In this document: one piece after another, positions 6,211 to 13,380 of the stretch
Layout of the letters: the number at the start of each line of letters is the position of its first letter
Position numbering within the stretch: the first letter of the stretch is position 1
Made by a program: the position numbers and the translations under genes
Assembly (NCBI GenBank): GCA_043800545.1
Contig: JAZDMW010000008.1
Span: 1-15,924, forward strand
Reading direction: 5' to 3'
Length of the DNA: 15,924 nt
DNA from: 1-14-0-20-39-34 sp043800545
GTDB lineage: Bacteria; Patescibacteriota; Patescibacteriia; Magasanikbacterales; UBA922
Notes under the pieces: generated by a model
Told to the model about the DNA's origin: nothing
What the model saw: only the letters and a program-made list of their open reading frames with translations
The model's database searches: none

Positions 6211-6264
6211 GAAGAGATTCCTCCTGCTGGTGTTGCGACTTCAGAAGTTGAGTCGTGTGGTATT

Positions 6265-6293
6265 TGTATATCAAAATATTGATTTTTTGTCAA
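6265..6293 (-). promoter_or_regulatory. Promoter of GC-rich island 1
   Basis: On the minus strand: TTGACA (6293-6288), a 17-bp spacer and TATACA (6270-6265). Start near 6258, leader about 47 nt. The spacer contains TCAATATTTTGA, a 12-mer also found in the promoter spacer at 10579-10590. The promoter is AT-rich and host-like although the genes it drives are GC-rich. Confidence 0.78.
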
Positions 6294-6302
6294 GAGTAAA
6301 AG

Positions 6303-6326
6303 AAAAATACCCAGTTGGGTATTTTT
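6303..6326. terminator. Terminator of rpmB
   Basis: A 10-bp stem AAAAATACCC (6303-6312) with GGGTATTTTT (6317-6326) on an AGTT loop. It directly follows the rpmB stop on the minus strand and separates rpmB from the island 1 promoter. Confidence 0.85.
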
Positions 6327-6500
6327 TTACGCTTGAAAAGCATTCTTTTTATCTGTTCGTATACAACGTGTACATACGAGAGTTCCTTCGCTTCCTTTTT
6401 GAAGGTTCACTTTTTGTGTGCGAAGTACTTTGTTTTTTGCGTGGCTTCGAAGAGCTGCTTTTTTAGCAGTTTTGCCACAATTTGAGCAAATTCGAGACAT
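6327..6500 (-). CDS. rpmB: 50S ribosomal protein L28
   Basis: A short, 57-aa protein read on the minus strand: MSRICSNCGKTAKKAALRSH at the N-terminus and TLVCTRCIRTDKK near the C-terminus. The start MSR.C..CGK, the following S-H..NK..R block and a second Cys pair (CTRC) are the L28 pattern; C5, C8, C43 and C46 would bind zinc. L28 is part of the large ribosomal subunit. It is at the short end for the family (60-80 aa). The rich Lys/Arg content fits an rRNA-binding protein. Followed at once by a strong terminator. No SD is seen in the AT-rich leader. Confidence 0.88.
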   Translation of the reverse strand: MSRICSNCGKTAKKAALRSHAKNKVLRTQKVNLQKGSEGTLVCTRCIRTDKKNAFQA

Positions 6501-6533
6501 AAATATATTTATTTAGTTTTCGTATAAGAGACC

Positions 6534-6562
6534 TTGCCTGAAATGGAATTTTCAATTATACT
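6534..6562 (+). promoter_or_regulatory. Promoter of the M50 protease gene
   Basis: TTGCCT at 6534-6539, a 17-bp spacer and TATACT at 6557-6562. Transcription would start near 6569, downstream of the first in-frame ATG (6534), which supports the later ATG at 6624 as the true start. Confidence 0.6.
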
Positions 6563-6623
6563 ACAAGGACCCGGGTATTATACGTTACCTTTTAATTTTT
6601 GTCAAGGGTATATTTATCTCTCT

Positions 6624-7262
6624 ATGAATCTCGAAATAATTCAAACCATTTTTTTCTTTGTTGTTCTTCTTGCCTCAGCTATTATTCATGAATATATGCA
6701 TGGCTGGATGGCCCTTCAACTTGGGGATAACACGGCTAAATATGCTGGAAGATTGACCCTTGATCCAAGAAAGCATATTGATCCTATGGGAAGTATTTTT
6801 ATGCCTCTTATTCTTTTTTTTGTGACTGGGGGAAAGTTTCTTTTTGCCTATGCAAAGCCAGTTCCATATAACCCATATAATTTACGGGATGCAAAGTGGG
6901 GACCTGTGAAGGTTGCTTTTGCAGGACCTCTAGCAAATTTTACCCTTGCCCTAGTGTTCGGAATGTTGATTCGTGGAATATATGCGCTTGATCTTATACA
7001 GTTTGCGAATATGCTTCCATTTCTCTCTATTATCGTATATACGAATGTACTCTTGGGAGTTTTTAATTTAGTCCCTATTCCACCACTTGATGGATCAAAG
7101 CTCCTCTATGCTCTTTTGCCTGCACAAGCAGAGAAGGTTCGTTTGGTACTCTCCCAATACAGCATGTTTATACTGATTGCATTCATATTTTTTGGATACA
7201 AAATTTTGTATCCAATAATGAACGGAGTATATTATTTGTTCACAGGGATGTGGATGTTCTAG
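6624..7262 (+). CDS. Site-2 protease family (M50) membrane metalloprotease
   Basis: A 212-aa intramembrane zinc protease of the short site-2-protease type, which cleaves substrates inside the membrane. The zinc motif HEYMH (HExxH, residues 22-26) sits in the first membrane helix. The third ligand and active-site motif NLVPIPPLDG lies near residues 147-157 in a later helix. Four to five hydrophobic helices in all. The ATG at 6624 is preferred over 6534: the putative promoter -10 lies at 6557-6562, the leading 30 residues are unlike the family, and MNLEIIQ... gives the normal length. There is no PDZ domain, so it is the minimal form. The natural substrate is unknown. Stop is TAG. It has its own promoter and lies just before the str operon promoter. 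Confidence 0.88.
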   Translation: MNLEIIQTIFFFVVLLASAIIHEYMHGWMALQLGDNTAKYAGRLTLDPRKHIDPMGSIFMPLILFFVTGGKFLFAYAKPVPYNPYNLRDAKWGPVKVAFAGPLANFTLALVFGMLIRGIYALDLIQFANMLPFLSIIVYTNVLLGVFNLVPIPPLDGSKLLYALLPAQAEKVRLVLSQYSMFILIAFIFFGYKILYPIMNGVYYLFTGMWMF

Positions 7263-7269
7263 GAATTAC

Positions 7270-7298
7270 TTGACAAAAAAAAGAGGATAGTGTATTCT
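7270..7298 (+). promoter_or_regulatory. Promoter of the str operon
   Basis: TTGACA at 7270-7275, a 17-bp spacer and TATTCT at 7293-7298; start near 7305. This leaves a leader of about 160 nt before rpsL. Confidence 0.82.
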
Positions 7299-7339
7299 AT
7301 CACCATCAAAACAAGAACGCAGTAATCCTTATAACAGGG

Positions 7340-7440
7340 TGAAGCGAAATCTCTTTGATTTCATCGTTCGGAAATTGATCCCTCAGAGGTGTTTTACCTT
7401 AGGATCACTCTTCGAACGTACCTTATCCAGGTCGTTTTTT
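7340..7440 (+). promoter_or_regulatory. Structured leader of the str operon, possible attenuator
   Basis: The rpsL leader folds into a three-tier nested stem: CGTTCG/CGAACG (7365-7370/7413-7418), GATCC/GGATC (7377-7381/7402-7406) and AGGT/ACCT (7387-7390/7396-7399). A GAAATC/GATTTC hairpin precedes it. After it, ACCT-TATCC-AGGT (7420-7432) is followed by a T-rich run, which resembles a weak terminator. ACCTTA occurs in both structures, so they could exchange partners. Ribosomal-protein feedback on this operon is known in other bacteria, at other sites; control here is inference. Confidence 0.5.
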
Positions 7441-7465
7441 ATTTATTATTCATTTTGTTGAATTT

Positions 7466-7885
7466 ATGCCAACAATGAACCAAATTCTTCGTAAAGGAAG
7501 AAAAAGCAAGGTGAGTAAATCAAAGTCTCCTGCAATGCAGTATTCTTGGGATTCACTCCACCGTAAAAAAACCCTTTTGTCTAAAGGTTCACCTTTTAGA
7601 CGTGGTGTTTGTACAAAGGTGTATACAATGACACCAAAGAAACCAAACTCTGCTATGCGTAAGGTAGCAAAGGTACGTCTTTCTAATGGAATGGAAGTAA
7701 TTGCTTACATCCCAGGTGAAGGTCATAACCTTCAAGAGCATTCAATCGTACTGATCCGTGGTGGTCGTGTAAAAGACTTGCCAGGTGTACGTTACCATAT
7801 TGTCCGTGGTGTCTATGATACACAAGGTATTGACGGAAGAAAGAGAAGTCGATCTCTTTACGGTACAAAAAGACCAAAGAGCTAA
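7466..7885 (+). CDS. rpsL: 30S ribosomal protein S12
   Basis: S12 sits at the decoding centre of the small subunit. The core TPKKPNSAMRKVAKVRLSNGMEV and GEGHNLQEHSIVLIRGGRVKDLPGVRYHIVRG is nearly universal, including the lysines where streptomycin-resistance changes arise. At 139 aa it is about 15 residues longer than the E. coli protein; the extra residues lie between SPA and RRGVC (MQYSWDSLHRKKTLLSKGSPF), a place where other bacteria also carry an insertion. The ATG at 7466 lacks an SD. First gene of the str operon, followed by rpsG after 37 nt. Confidence 0.98.
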   Translation: MPTMNQILRKGRKSKVSKSKSPAMQYSWDSLHRKKTLLSKGSPFRRGVCTKVYTMTPKKPNSAMRKVAKVRLSNGMEVIAYIPGEGHNLQEHSIVLIRGGRVKDLPGVRYHIVRGVYDTQGIDGRKRSRSLYGTKRPKS

Positions 7886-7922
7886 GCTCGTTATTTGTTA
7901 AGTTAAGGAAATATTAAAATAT

Positions 7923-8399
7923 ATGCCTAGAGGAAAACAAGCTCCAAAGCGTATTGTAAAACCAGATCCAAAATATAAAAGCGAGCTTTTGGCTAAGTTT
8001 ATTAACTATGTCATGATGAGTGGAAAGAAAACAGTAGCACAAGAAATTGTCTACGGTGCTCTTGAAATTCTCGCTGAAAAAACACAACAAACCGCAATGG
8101 AAGCATTTGATAAAGTAATGGAAGGTGCACGTCCACTTGTTGAAGTACGTTCACGCCGTGTTGGTGGTGCAAACTACCAAGTTCCTATGCCAGTATCTGT
8201 TGATAGACAAAATTGTCTTGCATTTCGTTGGATGATTATTGCTGCTCGAGCAAAAAAAGGAAAAGAAATGAAAGAACGTCTTGCTTCTGAATTTCTAGAA
8301 ATTTTAGAAGGAACTGGTGCTACTATCAAGAAAAAAGAGGATACACATCGTATGGCTGAAGCAAATAAAGCATTTGCTCATTTTGCACGACACGCTTAA
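7923..8399 (+). CDS. rpsG: 30S ribosomal protein S7
   Basis: S7 nucleates assembly of the 30S head and contacts the E-site tRNA. The family pattern is complete: MPRGKQAPKR start, the YVMMSGKKTVAQ helix and the RSRRVGGANYQVPMPVS hairpin that binds rRNA. At 158 aa it has normal length (155-160). A weak AAGG lies about 13 nt before the ATG. In E. coli S7 represses this operon from the rpsL-rpsG gap; the gap here is only 37 nt and shows no strong structure, so any such control may lie in the upstream leader. Confidence 0.98.
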   Translation: MPRGKQAPKRIVKPDPKYKSELLAKFINYVMMSGKKTVAQEIVYGALEILAEKTQQTAMEAFDKVMEGARPLVEVRSRRVGGANYQVPMPVSVDRQNCLAFRWMIIAARAKKGKEMKERLASEFLEILEGTGATIKKKEDTHRMAEANKAFAHFARHA

Positions 8400-8444
8400 A
8401 TCCTTGAATAGATTTTTTATTCTATTATTTTATAACGTCAAATT

Positions 8445-10517
8445 ATGCCTCGACTATATCCACTCGAAAGAACAAGAAATATCGGCATCATGGCCCATAT
8501 TGATGCTGGAAAAACAACTTTTTCCGAGCGTGTTCTTTTCTATACTGGAGTAAGCCATAAAATTGGTGAAGTGCATGAAGGTGCCGCTACTATGGATTGG
8601 ATGGAACAAGAGCGTGAGCGTGGTATTACTATTACTTCTGCTGCAACAACTTGTTTCTGGAAAGATCATCGTATCAACTTGATTGATACTCCGGGCCACG
8701 TGGACTTTACTGTAGAAGTAGAACGTTCACTTCGTGTTCTTGATGGTGCGGTTGCTGTTTTTGATGGTTCACAAGGTGTTGAACCTCAATCTGAAACTGT
8801 ATGGCGTCAAGCAGACAAATATCATGTTCCACGTATTTGTTTTGTAAACAAAATGGATAAAATGGGTGCAGACTTTTATATGAGTTTGAAATCCATTAAG
8901 GAACGTCTTTCAAAGAAAGCTTTTGCTATTCAGCTTCCTATTGGTGCTGAATCAACATTTTCTGGTGTTATTAATTTGATTGAAAAGAAAGCTTACAAAT
9001 TTGAAGGTGATCATGGAATGAATGTTGTTGAAATAGAAATTCCAGAGGACATGGTAGATCAAGTAGAACAATATCGTTCAGAACTTTTAGATAAAGTAGC
9101 TGAAGCTGATGAAGTGCTCACAGAAAAATATCTTGGTGGAGTTGAACTTACAGTGGAAGAAATTCGTAAAGGTATTCGTAAGCTCGTTTTGGTTGATGAG
9201 ATTTATCCTGTTATGTGTGGTTCTGCACTTTCAAATATTGGTGTACAAATTGCACTTGATAATGTTGTTCACTTTCTTCCATCTCCACTTGATGTGGGAG
9301 CTATCAAAGGACTTGATCCAGATGATGAAGAAAAAGTTATTGAAGTTCGTGCTGATGATAGCGAACCATTAGCTGCGCTTGCTTTCAAGATTGCAACTGA
9401 TCCATACGTTGGAAAACTTATTTTCTTCCGTGTCTATTCAGGTTCACTCAAAGCAGGAAGTTATGTATTGAACACAACAAATGGAAAAAAAGAACGTGTA
9501 GGACGCCTTGTTCGTCTTCATGCAAATAATCGTGAAGAAGTAGAAGAAGTATTTTCTGGAGAAATTGCAGCTGCGATTGGATTGAAAGAAGTTCGTACTG
9601 GAGATACTATCTGTTCAGAGAATCGTCCTGTAATTTTGGAAAAAATTGAATTTCCTGATCCAGTTATTCATATTGCTGTTGAACCAGCAACAAAGGCTGA
9701 TCAAGAAAAAATGGGATTTGCTCTTGCTAAACTCGCTGAAGAGGACCCATCATTCAAGGTACATACTGATTCTGAAACACTCCAAACCATTATTTCTGGT
9801 ATGGGTGAGTTGCATTTGGATATTATCGTGGATCGTATGAAGCGTGAGTTCGGAGTTACTGCTAAAGTAGGTGCTCCACAAGTTGCATACAAAGAAACAA
9901 TTCGCCAAAGTGCTGAAGCTGAAGGTAAATATGTAAAGCAGTCTGGTGGACGTGGACAATATGGACATTGTTGGATTCGCCTTGAACCACTTGGAGAAGG
10001 TGGTGGATTTGAATTCGTTGACGAAATCAAAGGTGGTGTTATTCCAAAAGAATATATCACTCCTATTCAAAAAGGTGTTAAGGAAGCTATGGACAAAGGT
10101 ACTGTCGCTGGATATCCAATGGTGGATATTAAAGCGACTGTATATGATGGAAGTTATCATGAAGTTGACTCTTCTGAAATTGCTTTCAAATTGGCAGGAA
10201 GTATTGCCTTTTCTGAAGCAGCAAGAAGAGCGACACCAGTTCTCCTTGAACCTGTTATGAAAGTAGAAGTGACGACTCCTGAAAATTATTTGGGAGATGT
10301 TGTTGGAGATCTTTCATCACGCCGTGGACAAATACAGGAAATGACAGAGCGTGGAAACGCAAAAGTCGTTCGTGCTACTGTTCCACTTGCAGCCATGTTT
10401 GGATACGCAACCGCTCTTCGTTCTATGTCTCAAGGACGTGCAAACTATGCTATGGAATTCGGTCATTATTCTGAAGTTCCAAAGAATATTGAATTGGAAA
10501 TTGCAGCAAAGAAATAA
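8445..10517 (+). CDS. fusA: Elongation factor G
   Basis: The GTPase that moves tRNA and mRNA through the ribosome and, with RRF, recycles it. G1 AHIDAGKTT (residues 17-25), switch I RGITITSAATT (about 58-68), G3 DTPGHVDF (about 81-88), G4 NKMDK (about 135-139) and G5 GSAL are all intact. The domain IV block (GGRGQYGHCWIRLEPL) and C-terminal APLAAMFGYAT-like motif (VPLAAMFGYATALRSMSQGRANYAMEF) follow. At 690 aa it is full length. It ends the str operon, 45 nt after rpsG and without SD. No tuf gene follows; a terminator does. Confidence 0.98.
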   Translation: MPRLYPLERTRNIGIMAHIDAGKTTFSERVLFYTGVSHKIGEVHEGAATMDWMEQERERGITITSAATTCFWKDHRINLIDTPGHVDFTVEVERSLRVLDGAVAVFDGSQGVEPQSETVWRQADKYHVPRICFVNKMDKMGADFYMSLKSIKERLSKKAFAIQLPIGAESTFSGVINLIEKKAYKFEGDHGMNVVEIEIPEDMVDQVEQYRSELLDKVAEADEVLTEKYLGGVELTVEEIRKGIRKLVLVDEIYPVMCGSALSNIGVQIALDNVVHFLPSPLDVGAIKGLDPDDEEKVIEVRADDSEPLAALAFKIATDPYVGKLIFFRVYSGSLKAGSYVLNTTNGKKERVGRLVRLHANNREEVEEVFSGEIAAAIGLKEVRTGDTICSENRPVILEKIEFPDPVIHIAVEPATKADQEKMGFALAKLAEEDPSFKVHTDSETLQTIISGMGELHLDIIVDRMKREFGVTAKVGAPQVAYKETIRQSAEAEGKYVKQSGGRGQYGHCWIRLEPLGEGGGFEFVDEIKGGVIPKEYITPIQKGVKEAMDKGTVAGYPMVDIKATVYDGSYHEVDSSEIAFKLAGSIAFSEAARRATPVLLEPVMKVEVTTPENYLGDVVGDLSSRRGQIQEMTERGNAKVVRATVPLAAMFGYATALRSMSQGRANYAMEFGHYSEVPKNIELEIAAKK

Positions 10518-10536
10518 GAACAAGTATATAAAATTT

Positions 10537-10567
10537 AAAACATCCGCTCACAAGGCGGGTGTTTTTT
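10537..10567 (+). terminator. Terminator of the str operon
   Basis: A stem of about 11 bp, AAAACATCCGC (10537-10547) with GCGGGTGTTTT (10555-10565, one G-U), a 7-nt loop and a T tract. Confidence 0.9.
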
Positions 10568-10568
10568 A

Positions 10569-10597
10569 TTGACAATAGTCAATATTTTGAATATGAT
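10569..10597 (+). promoter_or_regulatory. Promoter of the HD hydrolase-methyltransferase-trmD operon
   Basis: TTGACA at 10569-10574, a 17-bp spacer and TATGAT at 10592-10597; start near 10604, leader about 21 nt. The spacer holds TCAATATTTTGA, shared with the island 1 promoter. Confidence 0.82.
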
Positions 10598-10624
10598 TAA
10601 ATTATCTCGTATATTCGGTATTTT

Positions 10625-11509
10625 ATGCCACTTCATACAAATGAGGTAAAAACCTTTAAAAAACTTATTGAGGATCTCCCAAAGAAAGAAAAGGAATATT
10701 TGCTTTCTGTTTTGGATTATACATTAGAACATCATGGTCTCCAGAAAAGAAAATCTGGAGAGCCCTATATCATTCATCCTGTCGGGGTAGCGATACGAGT
10801 ATTTGAGAAGTATCATGATATTGAATTGACAATCGCTGCGCTCCTTCATGATATTGTGGAAGATTGTAAGGATGTTTCTGTTGCTGATATATATAAAAGA
10901 TTTGGGGACGTGGTTGGTTTTTTAGTGGAATCTGTTACCAAGAGATTAGAAGTGTTTTACAAGTATCCAGAGGTAGATATAAAAGACAGAATAGAAAGAC
11001 TCATTTGGTCAGGGCTCAAGGATGTTCGTGTACTCTTGTTAAAAATTGCAGATAGAGAAAATAATTTAAAAACCATACATCATTTGAAAGATAGAAAACA
11101 AATCCGCATGGCATTTGAAACTCAGGCAGTATATACACCGCTTCGACGGATACTTCATTATAACCACTGTCATTCTGTGGTTTGCTCCAAGGAGAGATTT
11201 ATGTCTTTTTTGGAAAAAGAAAATTTAAAAACTCCATTAGAAATTAAAGAGTATCTTATTCGCGAATCTTTTGAAAATATTGACAGTGATATGTTTGGTC
11301 TTGTCTATGATGATACAGAAAGTATTATCTGGCATATTACCAGTTTTGACACGTTCAAGAGAATTTGTGAGACAAAGACTTTGGGTGATGTAATAGATTT
11401 TATTACTGTGGAGGGGAATCCAGATATGTTCAAGGCAACATTTAAATTTAAAAAAGGAGCTGTTGTCCCAACAGATATAAAAATGGGTGTATCTTCATAT
11501 TCTAAATAA
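10625..11509 (+). CDS. Stand-alone HD-domain hydrolase, SpoT/MESH1-like
   Basis: The N-terminal ~180 residues match the (p)ppGpp hydrolase domain of RelA/SpoT. The metal- and substrate-binding set is in place: R42 and H51 (RKSGEPYIIHP), H75-D76 and E79-D80 (LLHDIVED), D143 and N147 (KIADRENN). The usual RLHN reads RENN, so the histidine next to the last Asn is lost. There is no synthetase, TGS or ACT domain; the remaining ~110 residues are unlike SpoT and unrecognised. Likely role: breakdown of (p)ppGpp or a related nucleotide in the cytosol. First gene of an operon with a methyltransferase 6 nt downstream and trmD. No SD at the ATG. Confidence 0.8.
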   Translation: MPLHTNEVKTFKKLIEDLPKKEKEYLLSVLDYTLEHHGLQKRKSGEPYIIHPVGVAIRVFEKYHDIELTIAALLHDIVEDCKDVSVADIYKRFGDVVGFLVESVTKRLEVFYKYPEVDIKDRIERLIWSGLKDVRVLLLKIADRENNLKTIHHLKDRKQIRMAFETQAVYTPLRRILHYNHCHSVVCSKERFMSFLEKENLKTPLEIKEYLIRESFENIDSDMFGLVYDDTESIIWHITSFDTFKRICETKTLGDVIDFITVEGNPDMFKATFKFKKGAVVPTDIKMGVSSYSK

Positions 11510-11515
11510 TTTTGT

Positions 11516-12472
11516 ATGGTAAAGACAACAACAATAAATTCACAAGATGACTTGATACGAGATTTTTTTTCTACATTTCAAGAATATAGAATTTTTAAGC
11601 AAAAGGCTTTTTACATGGGAAAAAATGCTGATGTGTATTACCAACTTTCTTCAAAAAGAATGGAAGATTTTTTCAGCACAGAAGAAACGTATTATTTGTT
11701 TCTGAAAGAAAATATTTTACAAAAAGGGAAAAAAGTTGCTTTTATTAGTCTTGGTTGTGGAAATGCAGAAAAAGAACTTCATATTTTGAAGTTGATGAAA
11801 CGAGATGGATATGATGCTGTTTTTGTCGCTGTTGATTCTTCTGAAGACATGATTGGTCTTGCAAAAAAGACATTTGAAAAAGAAAATTTTGATGTGCAAT
11901 TTGTGTGTGCAGATTTTTCTTCCCCAGAGTTCTTTGATAAATTTTCAGAGAGGATAGTTGGTTGTGATTTTAGTATTTATACATTTCTTGGTGCAACATT
12001 TGGAAATGTTGAACAGTCATACATGGCAGATATTATTTTTGATTTGTTAAATCCAGGAGATAAGCTGTGGCTTGAAGTTGTAGCAAGAGATGAAACCACC
12101 AAAAAAGATGCGCTTCATTTTTTTGAGAAGTATTATGCATGGCTTTCGAATGATACGGTTAAGAATTTTTTGAATGGACCTTTGAAAGAGTTGGGGATAA
12201 AGCCAGAGAATGGAGAAATTTATTTACAAATGATAGAAGAGGATTATCTGAAATCCCTCAAGTTTGTATTTCGTCTCAAGATAAAGAAAAAAACAGTTAT
12301 TCATTATCAAGGGAAGACAACTGTGCTTTTGCCAGATAATGTTATTGATTTGATGACGATTCGCGCATATGATGCAGAAGGTCTTGTTGGATTTTTTAAG
12401 GAAAGAAACTTCCAATTTATTGCACAGAAAAAAGCACAAGGTATGGGTCAATTTCTTTTTGAAAAAAAATAA
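11516..12472 (+). CDS. SAM-dependent methyltransferase, possibly EgtD-like
   Basis: A class I (Rossmann) methyltransferase of 318 aa. Motif I is FISLGCGNAEKE (about residues 76-87), followed by the acidic end of strand 2 (VAVDSSEDMI), the motif II region VQFVCADFSS and a YTFLGATFGNVEQ segment. The last and overall spacing recall the histidine-specific methyltransferase family (Methyltransf_33, EgtD), in which a Phe/Leu-GxxxGN stretch precedes motif post II. That family assignment is tentative and the substrate unknown. It begins 6 nt after the HD hydrolase and ends 3 nt before trmD, so the three are one transcript; a role in tRNA or translation would fit the context but is inference. Confidence 0.7.
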   Translation: MVKTTTINSQDDLIRDFFSTFQEYRIFKQKAFYMGKNADVYYQLSSKRMEDFFSTEETYYLFLKENILQKGKKVAFISLGCGNAEKELHILKLMKRDGYDAVFVAVDSSEDMIGLAKKTFEKENFDVQFVCADFSSPEFFDKFSERIVGCDFSIYTFLGATFGNVEQSYMADIIFDLLNPGDKLWLEVVARDETTKKDALHFFEKYYAWLSNDTVKNFLNGPLKELGIKPENGEIYLQMIEEDYLKSLKFVFRLKIKKKTVIHYQGKTTVLLPDNVIDLMTIRAYDAEGLVGFFKERNFQFIAQKKAQGMGQFLFEKK

Positions 12473-12475
12473 TAT

Positions 12476-13183
12476 ATGAAATTTAATATTCTTACAATTT
12501 TTCCTGAAATGGTTGATGAATATACTGGAAAAAGTATTCTTGCGCGTGGAAAGAAAAACGGAGTAGTGGATTACAGAGCCGTAAATATCCGTGATTTTTC
12601 TGATGATAAACGTGGCACGATTGATGATACGCCATATGGTGGGGGAGCTGGTATGGTGATGAAGCCAGAACCAATTTACAAGGCACTGAAAAGTATTGAT
12701 GCAATTCCTTTTCCCAAATCCGATGGACTGACAAAAGTAAAAAAGATTTTTAATGGGAGTTTGAAACAAAAAAAGAAAACCATACTCATGTCTCCAAGAG
12801 GAAAACAGTTTGATCAAAGAATGGCAGAGAAGTGGAGCAAGCTCGATGAACTCACGATAGTGTGTGGAAGGTATGAGGGAATTGATCAGAGAGTTATTGA
12901 TCACATGATTGACGAAGAAATTTCTGTTGGTCCTTATGTACTTGCTGGTGGAGAACTTGGTGCCCTTATTATTACAGAAGCCGTTTCTCGTCTCATACCA
13001 GGAGTGCTCGGAAATGAAGAATCACTTAAAGAAGAAACACACAGTGTTGAGGGTGTAGAATATTCTCAATATACAAAACCAGAAAATTTTAAGGGTTGGA
13101 AAGTCCCTGATATTCTCCTTTCGGGAAATCATAAAAAAATTGAAGAATGGAGAAAAGAACAGGGGAAAGAGTATAAAAAGTAA
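12476..13183 (+). CDS. trmD: tRNA (guanine-37-N1)-methyltransferase
   Basis: TrmD puts the m1G37 methyl group on tRNAs with G36-G37, such as the tRNA-Pro(GGG) in this window, and so prevents +1 frameshifting. Conserved parts: MKFNILTIFPEM start, DDTPYGGGAGMVMKPEP, the SPRGKQFDQ strand, CGRYEGIDQRV, the SAM knot VGPYVLAGGELGAL, and SRLIPGVLG with the catalytic Arg. Near the second catalytic position (Asp169 of the E. coli/Haemophilus enzymes) the sequence reads KEETHS, giving Glu by ungapped alignment. At 235 aa it is slightly shorter than E. coli TrmD because the C-terminal tail ends after the LLSGNHKKIEEWR helix. Usual neighbours rpsP, rimM and rplS are absent. Confidence 0.96.
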   Translation: MKFNILTIFPEMVDEYTGKSILARGKKNGVVDYRAVNIRDFSDDKRGTIDDTPYGGGAGMVMKPEPIYKALKSIDAIPFPKSDGLTKVKKIFNGSLKQKKKTILMSPRGKQFDQRMAEKWSKLDELTIVCGRYEGIDQRVIDHMIDEEISVGPYVLAGGELGALIITEAVSRLIPGVLGNEESLKEETHSVEGVEYSQYTKPENFKGWKVPDILLSGNHKKIEEWRKEQGKEYKK

Positions 13184-13200
13184 GAAAAATAGTATTTTTT

Positions 13201-13233
13201 AAAGACATTGATTCAAATCAGTGTCTTTTTTTT
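13201..13233 (+). terminator. Terminator of the trmD operon
   Basis: A near-perfect stem, AAAGACATTGAT (13201-13212) with ATCAGTGTCTTT (one U-G pair), followed by a T run. Confidence 0.88.
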
Positions 13234-13244
13234 AGACATGACCC

Positions 13245-13273
13245 TTGACAAAGGATTAAAAATAGTGTAGTCT
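13245..13273 (+). promoter_or_regulatory. Promoter of GC-rich island 2
   Basis: TTGACA at 13245-13250, a 17-bp spacer and TAGTCT at 13268-13273, a weaker -10. The ATAGTGTA before -10 resembles the str promoter (ATAGTGTATTCT). Start near 13280, leader about 100 nt. Confidence 0.65.
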
Positions 13274-13284
13274 CTTCATTCAAG

Positions 13285-13366
13285 CTCATCTCGCCTGACG
13301 TGGTTGTCAGGATGAGAGTTGTGCGAGGAAAGGTTCCTCGCTTTCACGGATACCGCGAGTGCGGTA
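13285..13366 (+). promoter_or_regulatory. Leader of island 2 with three tandem hairpins
   Basis: Three strong hairpins fill the untranslated leader: CTCAT...CCTGAC/GTCAGG...ATGAG (13285-13316), GCGAGGAA/TTCCTCGC (13323-13341, 3-nt loop) and TACCGC/GCGGTA (13351-13366, 4-nt loop). The last ends next to the SD (GGAAGAGG, 13367-13374). They could protect the mRNA or gate translation. Function unknown. Confidence 0.6.
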
Positions 13367-13380
13367 GGAAGAGGTTGAAG

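Noticed and set aside
129..10517. UGA-to-glycine recoding as in Gracilibacteria/Absconditabacteria
   Set aside because: uvrD and fusA are full length with no in-frame TGA and use normal Gly codons, so the standard code holds for this contig.
12224..12904. A 226-codon minus-strand frame opposite the methyltransferase and trmD
   Set aside because: Composition typical of an antisense shadow (Phe/Ser/Ile-rich), and it crosses two well-supported genes.
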